50,486 bases of DNA from the NCBI GenBank assembly GCA_947378965.1, contig CANCMG010000021.1, positions 1-50,486 of the forward strand. The letters are read 5' to 3'. The DNA comes from Alcaligenaceae bacterium (lineage in GTDB: Bacteria; Pseudomonadota; Gammaproteobacteria; Burkholderiales; Burkholderiaceae_B). Below are positions 25,783 through 34,459 of this stretch, in pieces. Both the position numbers and the translations under genes were made by a program. Under the pieces are notes generated by a model. That model saw nothing but the letters and a program-made list of their open reading frames with translations. It ran no database searches and was not told the origin of the DNA. The first letter of the stretch is position 1. Every line of letters starts with the position of its first letter.

Positions 25783-26775
25783 TTAAGCTGCCGCAGCGCC
25801 CGAGGGCGGAGTATCGAGCCCGCCTACGCGAGCATCTTCAAACACTCGACGCTCTTGCACCAGCTGGGCTGCAACGGCCACTGCAATCTCTGCCGGAGTG
25901 CGGCTGCCAATCTGTAGCCCCACCGGGCCGTGCAGTCGATCGACGTCTGCTTCAGTCAGGTCAAAACTTAGCAAACGCTCGCGACGTTTTGTTTGATTGC
26001 GCGATGAGCCCAGCGCCCCAACATAAAACGCCTTAGAGCGCAGCGCTTCAAGCAACGCCATGTCGTCAAGCTTGGGGTCGTGGGTAATGGCGACAATGGC
26101 CGTGCGTGCGTCGGTTTGAATATCCAACACGGCATCGTCGGGCATGCCAGGTTGCAAGGTGACGTCAGGCATGTTCCAGTCGGCCGTGAATTCTTCACGG
26201 GGGTCGCAGACTAACACCTGAAACTCAAGCATCGTGGCGATCTGTGCAAGGGCTTTCGCAGTTTGGTTGGCGCCAATAATCAACAAGCGCCAATGCGGGC
26301 CATACACAAAGTAACAGCCTTGTTCTTTGACTTCGGTGAGCTGGCCTGGCTTCGCTTCAGTGAGCGTTGATTCACCCGTGCTCAGGTCTAACCAGCGTCC
26401 GATCAGTCGTTGCGCCGAGGTCACCTCAATGACGCGATTGAGCCAGCCGTCTGCGGTGAGCGGCTCAATGACCAGTTTAAGTGTGCCCCCGCAAGGCAAA
26501 CCAAAACGAGCAGCCTCTTCTTGCGACACGCCGTAGGTAGCCCATTCAGGCCTCGCCGGTAGTTGGCCTGCCTGTGCACGCGCGATCAGGTCATCTTCGA
26601 TACAGCCGCCTGATACCGAACCCACCAGGCGACCATCTTTGCGAACGGCAAGCATCGCGCCTGCCTGTCGTGGTGCCGAGCCCCAGGTTTTGACAACGGT
26701 TGCGAGATGAACGGTATGCCCGTCTGCTAGCCATTGGTGGGCTTGTTTCAGTACTTCAGTATCAAGAGAATCCAT
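25783..26775 (-). CDS. XdhC/CoxI family protein
   Basis: 330 residues from ATG 26775 (an upstream GTG at 26820 has no ribosome-binding site). N-terminal XdhC_CoxI domain with VVKTWGSAPRQAGAMLAV and SVSGGCIEDDL, then a C-terminal Rossmann-like XdhC domain with LLIIGANQTAKALAQIATML, a CDPRE motif and VGALGSSRNQTKRRERL. The family binds and sulfurates molybdenum cofactor for insertion into xanthine dehydrogenase or CO dehydrogenase-type enzymes. No molybdoenzyme gene is nearby. It is convergent with the response regulator gene and divergent from the TauE/SafE gene. Confidence 0.9.
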   Translation of the reverse strand: MDSLDTEVLKQAHQWLADGHTVHLATVVKTWGSAPRQAGAMLAVRKDGRLVGSVSGGCIEDDLIARAQAGQLPARPEWATYGVSQEEAARFGLPCGGTLKLVIEPLTADGWLNRVIEVTSAQRLIGRWLDLSTGESTLTEAKPGQLTEVKEQGCYFVYGPHWRLLIIGANQTAKALAQIATMLEFQVLVCDPREEFTADWNMPDVTLQPGMPDDAVLDIQTDARTAIVAITHDPKLDDMALLEALRSKAFYVGALGSSRNQTKRRERLLSFDLTEADVDRLHGPVGLQIGSRTPAEIAVAVAAQLVQERRVFEDARVGGLDTPPSGAAAA

Positions 26776-26822
26776 AGCATTCGTGTCGTTGTGAGATCCG
26801 CGCCGAGGCGCCCAGTACACCA

Positions 26823-26866
26823 GAGGAGGTGATCGGCCCGATCGCTGGTGGTCATATCAGTATACT
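26823..26866 (+). promoter_or_regulatory. candidate regulatory site upstream of the TauE/SafE gene
   Basis: In the 128-bp divergent gap, GATCGG-C-CCGATC (26831-26843) is a perfect 13-bp palindrome, and TATACT (26861-26866) matches a sigma70 -10 hexamer at about 38 bp before ATG 26904. The palindrome sits where a -35 would be, and no good -35 is present, so an activator may bind here. Just before it, GAGGAGGTGATC (26823-26834) is nearly complementary to the 16S rRNA 3' end, but no start codon follows at a usable distance. Confidence 0.4.
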
Positions 26867-26903
26867 AAGCCCCTTTGCGCACTAAGAAATTGAGACAAAT
26901 CAT

Positions 26904-27722
26904 ATGGATCCGATATTTGCGTTGGCTTTGGCGGTTTTGGGCTGTGTCACGGGCTTTGCCGCTGGGCTCTTGGGTATCGGGGGCGGAATGATTCTGGTGC
27001 CGTTTTTGACACTGTTGTTCACTTGGCAAGGCTTGCCGTTTGAGTTGACGGTGCACGCAGCGATTGCGACTTCGATGGCAACGATCTTATTTACCTCTGT
27101 TTCAAGCGTGCGGGCACATAATAAAAAAGGTGCAGTGCGTTGGGATCTTGTGGCGGCTTTGACGCCGGGTATTGTGGTGGGCGGTCTGATCTCGGGCGGC
27201 GCGCTATTTTCGTTACTTAAAACTGGTTGGTTAGCATTATTTTTTGCAGTATTTGTCGCCTATTCTGCGTTTCAAATGCTGTTAGACAAAAAACCTAAGC
27301 CTTCACGTCACATGCCGGGCCCGGTTGGCACGGCCGCGTCGGGTGGTGCGATCGGCTTTATTTCAGGTTTGGTGGGTGCTGGGGGTGGTTTTATTTCAGT
27401 ACCGTTTATGTTGTGGTGCAATGTGCCTTTGCATCAGGCGGTCGGCACTTCGGCAGCCCTGGGCTTTCCGATCGCGCTGGCTAACACCATTGGGTATGTA
27501 TGGTCGGGCTGGGGTCAAAGCGGCTTGCCGCCAACAATGGTGGGCTATATTTTTTGGCCTGCGCTGATTGTGTTGGCGCTGTTCAGTGTCTTCCTTGCGC
27601 CGATTGGTGCGCGCGCGGCGCATAACCTGCCGGTCAAAACCTTAAAGCGAATCTTTGCTTACCTCTTGTTTGGCTTAGCGATTTACATGGGCGTTAAGGC
27701 CTACCTGTCATTTTTCGGCTAA
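26904..27722 (+). CDS. TauE/SafE family sulfite/anion exporter
   Basis: Inner-membrane protein of 272 residues with about eight hydrophobic helices in two halves. Each half starts with the family's Gly-rich motif: GFAAGLLGIGGGMILVPFL (about 18-36) and GFISGLVGAGGGFISVPFM (about 151-169). The family (TSUP) exports sulfite, sulfoacetate or other organosulfur or organic anions. No sulfonate-degrading genes are in the window, so the substrate is open. It overlaps the convergent methyltransferase gene by 4 bp. Confidence 0.92.
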   Translation: MDPIFALALAVLGCVTGFAAGLLGIGGGMILVPFLTLLFTWQGLPFELTVHAAIATSMATILFTSVSSVRAHNKKGAVRWDLVAALTPGIVVGGLISGGALFSLLKTGWLALFFAVFVAYSAFQMLLDKKPKPSRHMPGPVGTAASGGAIGFISGLVGAGGGFISVPFMLWCNVPLHQAVGTSAALGFPIALANTIGYVWSGWGQSGLPPTMVGYIFWPALIVLALFSVFLAPIGARAAHNLPVKTLKRIFAYLLFGLAIYMGVKAYLSFFG

Positions 27723-28642
27723 CGCGCCGGGGGTGTTCGCGTAATTGCACTCACACTAATGCGGGTCTCGCCCGGTGTTGTGCGCAGCAGGCTGCTGCGC
27801 CAGGCGTGCCCATAGGCGACTTCAACCGTTAAGTGCAGGCGGCCGTCGGCTTTGCGTTGTGTGTCAAGAGCCGCCAGCAACGCTTGATACCGGTCGCGCC
27901 CCAAGAGGCCGGGGCGCCGCCCAATACTTGGGTTGCCGCCTAGCGCTTTGACGTCCGCCAAAAGTTTTTCGGGTGTGGCGTAAGTCAGGGTCAGAACCTC
28001 TTGGTCCATGACAGGGTCAGCAAAGCCTTTTTCAATCAGTAGATCGCCAAAGTCGTGCATATCGACAAAGCTTGGCGTGACCGTCTTGAGGCCGGCTTGT
28101 TGCGCAGCAGCGCGCACCTCTTGCAACGTGGCGGGCCCGAAGCATGAAAAAAACACCAGACCATTGACCCGCAGAATACGCCCCCACTCTTGCAAGACGT
28201 CGTGGGGTGCGGCGTGCCAGTGCAAGGCCAGGTTCGACCATACGAGCTCAAGGGATTCAGGCGCTAAGCCCGTGTGCGCCAGATCGGTTGTTAGCCATTG
28301 TGCGTTGGCGGGGGCGCCACGCCATTGCGCGAGCCTTTGCCGCCAACCTGTTGAAAAATATTTTTTGGACTCTTGTTGCGCCCGGCCTAAGAGACTCGGA
28401 GTGTGATCTTGCCCAATATAGTGGGCGGTGGGATAGCGCTGATGTAGCAGTGCAATTTGCTGCCCTGCGCCACAACCGGCATCAAGAATTTGCGTGGGCT
28501 GCAGGCGGACAAGTCGAAGCCGCTCATCCATGCGCCGCGCGACCTCGCCGTATAAAAACTGCGCCGCCGATAAGTCGCCGCGTCGGCCGAACTGTAGCGC
28601 GACATGAGCAGAGTTGAGCGGCAGTGTATTTGGGGTGGACAT
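27719..28642 (-). CDS. BioC-like SAM-dependent methyltransferase
   Basis: 307-residue class I methyltransferase with SAM motif LDAGCGAG (53-60), motif SNLALHWHA and FSCFGPATLQEVR. These and SFVDMHDFGDLLIEKGFADPVMDQE closely resemble BioC, the malonyl-ACP O-methyltransferase that starts pimeloyl synthesis for biotin. No other bio gene is adjacent; the comF neighbour, with which it is divergent, matches the arrangement in other Burkholderiales. A BioC role is probable but not certain, since the ORF lacks operon support. The N-terminal MSTPNTLPLNSAHVALQFGRR also fits BioC (the family starts with a related helix). Confidence 0.8.
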   Translation of the reverse strand: MSTPNTLPLNSAHVALQFGRRGDLSAAQFLYGEVARRMDERLRLVRLQPTQILDAGCGAGQQIALLHQRYPTAHYIGQDHTPSLLGRAQQESKKYFSTGWRQRLAQWRGAPANAQWLTTDLAHTGLAPESLELVWSNLALHWHAAPHDVLQEWGRILRVNGLVFFSCFGPATLQEVRAAAQQAGLKTVTPSFVDMHDFGDLLIEKGFADPVMDQEVLTLTYATPEKLLADVKALGGNPSIGRRPGLLGRDRYQALLAALDTQRKADGRLHLTVEVAYGHAWRSSLLRTTPGETRISVSAITRTPPAR

Positions 28643-28717
28643 TGTGAGCGTAGTGATGGCAAAAAAAGAGATCTCGGCGAGAAAATGTCGGATACGCCGT
28701 GAATCAAAGGTACCAAA

Positions 28718-29563
28718 ATGTACTCTATCTCTCAGAAATTTTTACGAAGTCTACCGGCGGCTTGCCCATTATGTGGCATGGGTGCGCGTGGCGGCGACTT
28801 ATGCATGGGCTGCGCGCACGATCTTGAGCTCCCTTTCAATGTGCGTGCACGTTGTCACGTTTGCTTAGAGGCGGTGCCTGGGGCCGCAGAATCGCACGCT
28901 TCAGCCGAGGGCGACGAGCAAGCCAAGATTCTAGAGGCTTCAGGCACACCAGAGTGGCTCGCGGCAGGCGAGATTGCTGGGCTTGCGCCAGCGGTACGAT
29001 GCGCTCGGTGCTTGCGCCAGCCGCCCGCTTACTCTCGCCTTGTGGCGGCGATCGAATACACCTACCCCGGGGAGATGCTGATTCAGCGTTTTAAAGAGGG
29101 TGCTCGTCTGACCTATGCGGGTTTGTTTGCACGGCTGCTATGGAGTCGTCTGCACATTCGCTCAAGGGGTTGCCAAGCCAAGGCGCCGCTCAGCGCACTT
29201 GTGCCGATCCCATCTAGCCAAAGCGCACTCAAGCGTCGCGGCTTTAACCCCGCAAGTGAACTGGCTCGCGAACTTGCCCGCTTGAGCGGCTATCCCTTGC
29301 AGCAAGAGTGGTTGAGCCGCACCCGCGAGGCCTGCACACAAAAGACGCTTGACGCCCTTGCGCGGCGCACAAGTGTCGCGGGCCTATACGCGTGCCCACA
29401 CGCAGTGCCCAACGTGTGGGTGGGCGTGGTGGACGACGTCGTCACGACGGGCAGCACGATGCACACTGCGGCAATGGCCTTGCTCAGTGCGGGTGCAGCA
29501 GGTGTCATTGGGCTGGCTGCCGCGCATACGCCGCGTACGTGGCAAAATGACACCCATGATTGA
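28718..29563 (+). CDS. comF: ComF family protein (phosphoribosyltransferase-like)
   Basis: 281 residues. Two zinc-ribbon-like Cys clusters occur in the N-terminal half (CPLCGMG and CMGC near 16-33, then CHVC and CARCLRQ), typical of ComF. The C-terminal phosphoribosyltransferase domain has the PRPP loop VGVVDDVVTTGSTMHTA and VPIPSSQSALKRRGFNPASELAREL. ComF is needed for natural transformation in competent species, probably with DprA and PriA, although its enzymatic activity is unknown. An insert of about 40 residues between the Cys clusters (ETC EAVPGAAESHASAEGDEQA) is longer than usual. The end overlaps trmL. Confidence 0.9.
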   Translation: MYSISQKFLRSLPAACPLCGMGARGGDLCMGCAHDLELPFNVRARCHVCLEAVPGAAESHASAEGDEQAKILEASGTPEWLAAGEIAGLAPAVRCARCLRQPPAYSRLVAAIEYTYPGEMLIQRFKEGARLTYAGLFARLLWSRLHIRSRGCQAKAPLSALVPIPSSQSALKRRGFNPASELARELARLSGYPLQQEWLSRTREACTQKTLDALARRTSVAGLYACPHAVPNVWVGVVDDVVTTGSTMHTAAMALLSAGAAGVIGLAAAHTPRTWQNDTHD

Positions 29564-30026
29564 TGTCATCCTTGTGCAGCCCGAAATCCCCCCCAATACG
29601 GGTAACGTGATCCGCCTCTGTGCCAACACCGGTGCGCGCCTGCATTTGGTGCGACCGCTCGGCTTTGAGATCGACGACAAACGCCTCAAGCGTGCTGGCC
29701 TCGATTACCACGAGTGGCAGCCTGTCAAGGTGCACGACTCGCTTGAATTGGCAATTGCAGCAACCGGTGCGCCACGCGAACGAGTCTTTGCCATCACAAC
29801 GAAGGCAACCCAACTGGTGGGGCAAATTGCCTTGCAGGCTGATGATGTGTTTGTCTTTGGCTGTGAAACAGCTGGTCTCACGCCGCAGCAACGGGCGTTG
29901 TTTCGGCCTGAGCAAACCATACGCCTGCCGATGCTGCCCGCACAACGCAGTTTGAATCTATCAAATGCCGTGGCAATTGTTGTGTTCGAGGCGTGGCGAC
30001 AACAGGGCTTTAGTGGGGGCGTGTAG
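29547..30026 (+). CDS. trmL: tRNA (cytidine(34)-2'-O)-methyltransferase
   Basis: SPOUT-family methyltransferase modifying the wobble base of tRNA-Leu isoacceptors. About 159 residues from ATG 29547 (ATG 29556 is equally plausible and matches the usual MIDVILVQPEIPPNTGN start). Family motifs: PEIPPNTGNVIRLCANTGARLHL, FGCETAGL and the knot-forming LPMLPAQRSLNLSNAVAIVVFE near the C-terminus. The 5' end overlaps comF by up to 17 bp, in another frame, so the two are translationally coupled. The next gene is on the opposite strand, 81 bp away. Confidence 0.95.
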   Translation: MTPMIDVILVQPEIPPNTGNVIRLCANTGARLHLVRPLGFEIDDKRLKRAGLDYHEWQPVKVHDSLELAIAATGAPRERVFAITTKATQLVGQIALQADDVFVFGCETAGLTPQQRALFRPEQTIRLPMLPAQRSLNLSNAVAIVVFEAWRQQGFSGGV

Positions 30027-30107
30027 CGCAAGCTAGGCGGTTCAGCGCTCGCGCCACTAAGCCGCGCAGGCATTGGTCCGCTTGTCTGCATTCAAAGATA
30101 GATTGAT

Positions 30108-31166
30108 CTAATCTAAAGATAAATTTAAGCGCGTCATCACTGTATCCCAGCGCTTTTTTTCAGTTTGCATCAACGCTTGCAGCGCTTGTGCAGTTGAACC
30201 TACTGCAGAAAAATACTGAGCCGAAAATTTGTCTTTGATTTGTGGCGTTGCCAAAATCGCAGTCAGCGTTTGCTGTAGTCTAAGCAAAATTGCAGGGTCT
30301 GTACCCGCAGGTGCGAGCATGGCATGCCAGGAGACCGCCTCAAAGCCTTCAAACCCTTGGGCGGCTAACGGAACCACCCCAGGTAAAGACTCTTCGGCAA
30401 GCAGACTGGTCACACCAAGCACCTTGAGCTTGCCCTCTTTGGCCTGCGGCATGGCGATTGCCGGCACCATAAACGCGGCTTGAATGTCGCCTGCAAGCAT
30501 GGCAGTCGTAATCTGCGGAAAGCTTGCGTAGGGCACGTGCAGTAGCTCAATCCCTGCTTGTGTTTTAAACAATTCCATCGCCAAGTGCGCTGCGCTACCG
30601 GCGCCGACCGAGCCGTAGTTCAAGGCATTTGGCCGAGCGCGCGCCCGTTCAACAAACTCTGCCGTGCTGTTGACCTGAAGCGCCGCACTGAGGACTAAGA
30701 CGTTTGGGCTGGTGGCAACCAAGGTAATGGGGGCAAGATCTGAGGTGGGGTCGTAGCCCAACGTTTTTTTATAAAGGGTGGGTGCAGTGACCAAGGGGCC
30801 GTTGATGGTGTAGAGCAGCGTGTAGCCATCGTTAGGTGCGCGCGCGACCAAGCGTGTGCCTAAATTGCCACCGGCCCCTGCTTTATTTTCGATCACGATA
30901 TTTTGGTTGAGGGCTTTGCTTAAAGGTTCAGCGACCTGGCGAGCGAGCAAATCGGGTGACGAGCCCGCCGGAAACGGCACGACCAAATGAATCGGACGAT
31001 CCGCAGGCCATGCAGCCCACGCGTTGTGTGTTAGCAAGCAGACTAGAAGGATCAAGAGCGGACGTAGCGCTTTTGCGCACGCCGAATTCAGCGTTGGGCG
31101 TTGGTTGGGGTTGTGCGTTGGCATCTTTAGCCGGTGCAGCAGGCGTTTTAGGACAGGGTGAATCAT
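30108..31166 (-). CDS. tripartite tricarboxylate transporter receptor (Bug family), second copy
   Basis: Periplasmic Bug/TctC-type receptor, 352 residues. The N-terminus is unusually long and basic before the hydrophobic signal segment (about 36-50, PLLILLVCLLTHNAWA); a start at M15 (31124) would give a shorter signal peptide. Mature hallmarks: WPADRPIHLVVPFPAGSSPDLLAR, ENKAGAGGNLGTR, DGYTLL and a HVPYASFPQ ligand loop. It begins 18 bp after gpsA on the same strand, an odd place for a receptor, with no transporter genes in reach. Ligand is probably a carboxylate. It is divergent in sequence from the 10168 copy, so not a recent duplication. Confidence 0.9.
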   Translation of the reverse strand: MIHPVLKRLLHRLKMPTHNPNQRPTLNSACAKALRPLLILLVCLLTHNAWAAWPADRPIHLVVPFPAGSSPDLLARQVAEPLSKALNQNIVIENKAGAGGNLGTRLVARAPNDGYTLLYTINGPLVTAPTLYKKTLGYDPTSDLAPITLVATSPNVLVLSAALQVNSTAEFVERARARPNALNYGSVGAGSAAHLAMELFKTQAGIELLHVPYASFPQITTAMLAGDIQAAFMVPAIAMPQAKEGKLKVLGVTSLLAEESLPGVVPLAAQGFEGFEAVSWHAMLAPAGTDPAILLRLQQTLTAILATPQIKDKFSAQYFSAVGSTAQALQALMQTEKKRWDTVMTRLNLSLD

Positions 31167-31184
31167 CGAGACCTAAGCGGGTAT

Positions 31185-32264
31185 CTATTCTGTAGTCGCA
31201 ACACGCGACAACAGGCGGGTGACGGCATCAATAGGTTTGACGCCTTCAAATAAAACGTTACATACCGCCTCGGTAATTGGCATCTCAACCTTGAGCCTGC
31301 GCGCTCGCTCACGCACTGCGCGCGCGCAGCGCGCACCCTCTGCAGTGAGACCCGAAGCAAGCAGCGCCTCGAGAGCTTGACCTTGCCCGATCGCGAGCCC
31401 AACCTGTCGGTTGCGTGAAAGCTCACCGGTTGCGGTTAAGACGAGGTCACCCAAGCCCGTGAGGCCAGCAAAGGTTGCCGCCTGTGCACCAAGGGCTTCA
31501 CCGAAGCGAGTCATTTCGGCGAGTCCGCGCGTAATGAGTGCGGCTCGCGCATTGGTGCCTAGGCCTAAGCCATCCCCTACGCCGCAGGCAATGGCCATTA
31601 TATTTTTTAGCGCGCCGCCCACCTCAACGCCCAAGACGTCGTGACTGGTATAGACGCGAATATTACCGCCATGCAGCGCTCGAATCGTAGCCTCGCGCAA
31701 GCGAGCACTTTGACTGGCCACGGTGAGTGCGACCGGTAGCCCGTGCGCGACTTCAAGCGCGAACGAGGGCCCTGATAAGACGCCAGTGGGAACGTGGCTC
31801 ACGGCGGCAAGTGCTGACAAGGCCACCTCGCTGGGGAGCTGACCACTATCGGCTTCAAGGCCTTTGCAGGTGTAGACGATGCCAGCGAGTCGAGGTGTCT
31901 GCAGCGCGAGTTGCTCGGCCAACTGTTCGCAGAGCGCGCGCAGCCCAGCCAGAGGAACACCCAAAATCAGTAACCCTGGCTCAGTTCCAAGTTGGGCATG
32001 CGTCAGGGCCTGCGACAAACTAGCGGTGCAGGTGAGTAAAGGGGTCAGCTTGATCGCAGGAAGATAGCGCGCACTCAGGTGCTCAGTGTTGATCGTGTGC
32101 GCTAGCGTGGCATCACGCGCCCAAAGCAGCGTTGGAGCCAGCCTGGTTGCTGCGCACGCCAAAGCGGTGCCCCAAGCCCCTGCTCCCAGCACCGCTACGT
32201 GTTGTTGTGTCGGTGAGGGTGCTAACGCCCCAAGTTCAGGCGCAGGCGAGTTGGGGTTGTTCAA
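31185..32264 (-). CDS. gpsA: NAD(P)-dependent glycerol-3-phosphate dehydrogenase
   Basis: Makes sn-glycerol 3-phosphate from dihydroxyacetone phosphate for phospholipid synthesis. 359 residues: Rossmann loop GAGAWG (27-32), [10 protein letters not shown], catalytic lysine in [17 protein letters not shown] and [10 protein letters not shown]. The first 20 residues are a low-complexity extension before the usual [11 protein letters not shown] start. It starts just 1 bp from the secB stop, so secB and gpsA form one operon on this strand, with the Bug receptor behind it. Confidence 0.97.
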   Translation of the reverse strand: MNNPNSPAPELGALAPSPTQQHVAVLGAGAWGTALACAATRLAPTLLWARDATLAHTINTEHLSARYLPAIKLTPLLTCTASLSQALTHAQLGTEPGLLILGVPLAGLRALCEQLAEQLALQTPRLAGIVYTCKGLEADSGQLPSEVALSALAAVSHVPTGVLSGPSFALEVAHGLPVALTVASQSARLREATIRALHGGNIRVYTSHDVLGVEVGGALKNIMAIACGVGDGLGLGTNARAALITRGLAEMTRFGEALGAQAATFAGLTGLGDLVLTATGELSRNRQVGLAIGQGQALEALLASGLTAEGARCARAVRERARRLKVEMPITEAVCNVLFEGVKPIDAVTRLLSRVATTE

Positions 32265-32265
32265 A

Positions 32266-32796
32266 CTACTGTCGCGTCATGCCAGGGGGCAGGATCAGCC
32301 CGGAGTCGCTGGCACCATTTGACGCTGGGGCTGCCTGCGCCGCTTCTGCCATACGTTGCTCAAAGAGCGCCTGGAAGTTGACTTCGGCTAAGTGCAAAGG
32401 CGGCAACGAGGTGCGTGTGATGGCATCGGCGATGTTGGCGCGCAGGTAAGGGTAGAGCATGGTCGGGCACACAATGCCCATTAGCGGATCAAGTTGTTCT
32501 GCGGGGACGTTTGCAATTTCAAAGACGCCGCCCTGTGTGGCTTCGACGAGGTACAGAACCTTATCGCCGATGCGAGTGGTGACGGTGACGGTGATGGTCG
32601 ATTCAAAGACGGTTTCTGCAAGCGCCTGGCCGCCAACATTGATCGCGACTTCGACCTTTGGGCCCTCTTGTTCAAGAAAAATATTCGGTGCATGGGGCAT
32701 CTCAAGCGAGAGATCTTTGAGGTAGACACGCTGCATGTTGAACACAGGGGCGTTTGGGTTTTGTGCTTGATCGGCTGGGGTGTTTTGGTCAGACAT
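32266..32796 (-). CDS. secB: protein-export chaperone SecB
   Basis: Cytosolic tetrameric chaperone that keeps preproteins unfolded and hands them to SecA. 176 residues; segments [46 protein letters not shown] and [20 protein letters not shown] are diagnostic. The N- and C-terminal tails (Asn/Gln/Pro and Gly/Ser/Ala-rich) are longer than in E. coli. The order grxC-secB-gpsA is a standard proteobacterial arrangement. Between it and grxC lies a strong hairpin. Confidence 0.97.
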   Translation of the reverse strand: MSDQNTPADQAQNPNAPVFNMQRVYLKDLSLEMPHAPNIFLEQEGPKVEVAINVGGQALAETVFESTITVTVTTRIGDKVLYLVEATQGGVFEIANVPAEQLDPLMGIVCPTMLYPYLRANIADAITRTSLPPLHLAEVNFQALFEQRMAEAAQAAPASNGASDSGLILPPGMTRQ

Positions 32797-32866
32797 AAAT
32801 AACTCTCTAATTCAGGAGGGGTGAAATGATCGCACGGCTAGCGTGTGTGGCGACGGTAGAAACAGA

Positions 32867-32900
32867 GCAAATCGCGCGGCAAGTTTGCTTCGCGATTTGC
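32867..32900 (-). terminator. hairpin after grxC, candidate terminator
   Basis: GCAAATCGCG (32867-32876) pairs perfectly with CGCGATTTGC (32891-32900); the loop contains a further GCAA-GT-TTGC stem. It begins 10 bp beyond the grxC stop and, on the minus strand, is followed by TCTGTTTCT, a modest T-rich tail. It would separate the grxC/rhodanese unit from secB-gpsA, or attenuate read-through. Confidence 0.6.
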
Positions 32901-32909
32901 GCACGACAG

Positions 32910-33167
32910 TTAGCCGTTGAGCAAAGGCATCAGCTTGCCTTCGCGGTCAAGCGCAGACAAGTCATCAAAGCCGCCCACATGGGTGTCACCAATATAGATT
33001 TGCGGCACGGTGCGTCTACCGGTGCGCTCCATCATCAGGGCACGTTGTTCAGTGTCAACATCGATACGAATTTTTTCGATTTCGGTGACGCCGCGTTGGG
33101 TCAAGAGCATTTCAGCACGCGAGCAATACGGGCAATAGCCGGTGGTGTACATCACAACTTTAGACAT
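32910..33167 (-). CDS. grxC: glutaredoxin 3
   Basis: 85-residue cytosolic thiol oxidoreductase using glutathione. Active site C12-P-Y-C15 (YTTGYCPYCSRAEMLL), cis-Pro loop TVPQIYIG and GGFDDL near the C-terminus are intact. It sits 2 bp after the rhodanese gene, so the pair is co-transcribed, and upstream of secB, as in many beta- and gammaproteobacteria. Confidence 0.96.
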   Translation of the reverse strand: MSKVVMYTTGYCPYCSRAEMLLTQRGVTEIEKIRIDVDTEQRALMMERTGRRTVPQIYIGDTHVGGFDDLSALDREGKLMPLLNG

Positions 33168-33169
33168 GG

Positions 33170-33592
33170 TCAGGCTCCGGTTTTATTAGCAGTGACAGGC
33201 AGCCCGGCGGTTAACCAGGCTTTCAGGCCCCCATCGAGGGTGACAACTTCAGTAAAGCCAAGTTTGCGTAAGCGCGTGGCGGCGCCGATCGCGCTACGGC
33301 CGACATCACAAATCACAATAATGGGTTTATTTTTGGGTAGGGCTGCGGCCTTCTTTTCGAAGTCGGCTAAGGGCAGGCTGCGGGCTTGGGGCACGTGGCC
33401 GGCTTGAAAGGCCTCAGAGGGGCGCACATCGATTAACACCGCATGCTGATGGTTCATCATTTGTACAGCTTGGGCGCTTGAAATGGCCGCGCCGGCGCGG
33501 CTGCGCAAGATCATGGGCCAAGTTAACGCCAGCCCCGAGCCCAGCGCAACAGCTAGCAAAAGCAGGTTGTTTTGATTGAAGAAAAAATCCAC
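33170..33592 (-). CDS. membrane-anchored rhodanese-like protein (YibN type)
   Basis: 140 residues: an N-terminal membrane helix (about 9-28) and a single rhodanese domain (about 38-135). The active-site cysteine C95 sits in loop CDVGRS, with the family segments LIDVRPSEAFQAGHVPQARSLPL and LDGGLKAWL. Such proteins transfer sulfane sulfur; the exact acceptor is unknown. It lies 2 bp before grxC on the same strand, and the gpmA gene starts on the other strand 110 bp away. Confidence 0.93.
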   Translation of the reverse strand: MDFFFNQNNLLLLAVALGSGLALTWPMILRSRAGAAISSAQAVQMMNHQHAVLIDVRPSEAFQAGHVPQARSLPLADFEKKAAALPKNKPIIVICDVGRSAIGAATRLRKLGFTEVVTLDGGLKAWLTAGLPVTANKTGA

Positions 33593-33702
33593 GGTGTGTC
33601 CAAATAAGTACGGTTAACCCCTAAATTATCGGGGAGGGTGCGCGTGACGCGCCAGACAATTATAAAATGACGTCTTCCTTCACACTTTAACCTGTGTTAG
33701 CC

Positions 33703-34455
33703 ATGTATAAATTAGTCTTAATGCGTCACGGCGAAAGCCAATGGAATCTCGAAAACCGCTTTACCGGCTGGACCGATGTCGATTTAACCGAAGCCGGGCG
33801 TGAGCAGGCGCGCAAGGCGGGCGAATTGCTCAAAGAAAAGGGTTATGGCTTCGATTTGGCATACACCTCGGTGCTCACGCGTGCGATTCGTACGCTTTGG
33901 CTGGCGCTTGACGCCATGGGGACGATGTATGTACCTGTGCACAATAGCTGGCGCCTGAACGAAAGGCATTACGGAGACCTTCAAGGTTTAAATAAAGCCG
34001 AAATGGCAGCCCAATACGGCGACGAACAAGTATTAATTTGGCGTCGCGCTTACGCGATCGCGCCTAATCCAATCGCCTTAGACGATCAGCGTCACCCACG
34101 GTTTGATCCGCGGTACGGCAAGCTCACTCCCGAGCAGCTGCCTGCGACCGAGTGCTTGAAAGACACCGTGGCACGGGTGTTACCCTTCTGGAGCGAAAGC
34201 ATCGCCCCCGCCATTCGTGCGGGTCGGCGCGTGCTAGTGGCCGCCCATGGCAACAGCTTGCGAGCCTTGATTAAACATCTTGATGGCGTCTCAGACGACG
34301 AGATCGTTCATCTGAACATTCCCACCGGGCAGCCCCTTGTGTATGAACTCGATCAAGACTTAAAGCCGATTAAGCATTACTACCTGGGCGACCCCGCTGA
34401 AATCGAGGCCGCGATGGCGGCCGTTGCGGCGCAGGGCAAGGCAAAAAAGGCTTAA
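33703..34455 (+). CDS. gpmA: 2,3-bisphosphoglycerate-dependent phosphoglycerate mutase
   Basis: Glycolytic/gluconeogenic enzyme interconverting 3- and 2-phosphoglycerate. 250 residues from ATG 33703; a GTG at 33694 is less likely. Phospho-histidine H9 lies in [10 protein letters not shown], with the family's [27 protein letters not shown] (proton-donor Glu) and [13 protein letters not shown]. The stop is 4 bp before the envC ATG; gpmA-envC-ctpA-moeB is a common Burkholderiales run. Confidence 0.97.
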   Translation: MYKLVLMRHGESQWNLENRFTGWTDVDLTEAGREQARKAGELLKEKGYGFDLAYTSVLTRAIRTLWLALDAMGTMYVPVHNSWRLNERHYGDLQGLNKAEMAAQYGDEQVLIWRRAYAIAPNPIALDDQRHPRFDPRYGKLTPEQLPATECLKDTVARVLPFWSESIAPAIRAGRRVLVAAHGNSLRALIKHLDGVSDDEIVHLNIPTGQPLVYELDQDLKPIKHYYLGDPAEIEAAMAAVAAQGKAKKA

Positions 34456-34459
34456 ATCC

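Noticed and set aside
26829-26886. Possible small plus-strand ORF after the strong Shine-Dalgarno-like GGAGG
   Set aside because: No ATG, GTG or TTG lies 5-10 bases after it; the nearest GTG is about 18 bases away and the frame ends quickly.
30099-30115. TAGATT-GATCT-AATCTA dyad at the end of the second Bug receptor gene
   Set aside because: A/T-rich 6-bp stem overlapping the stop codon; too weak to call a terminator.
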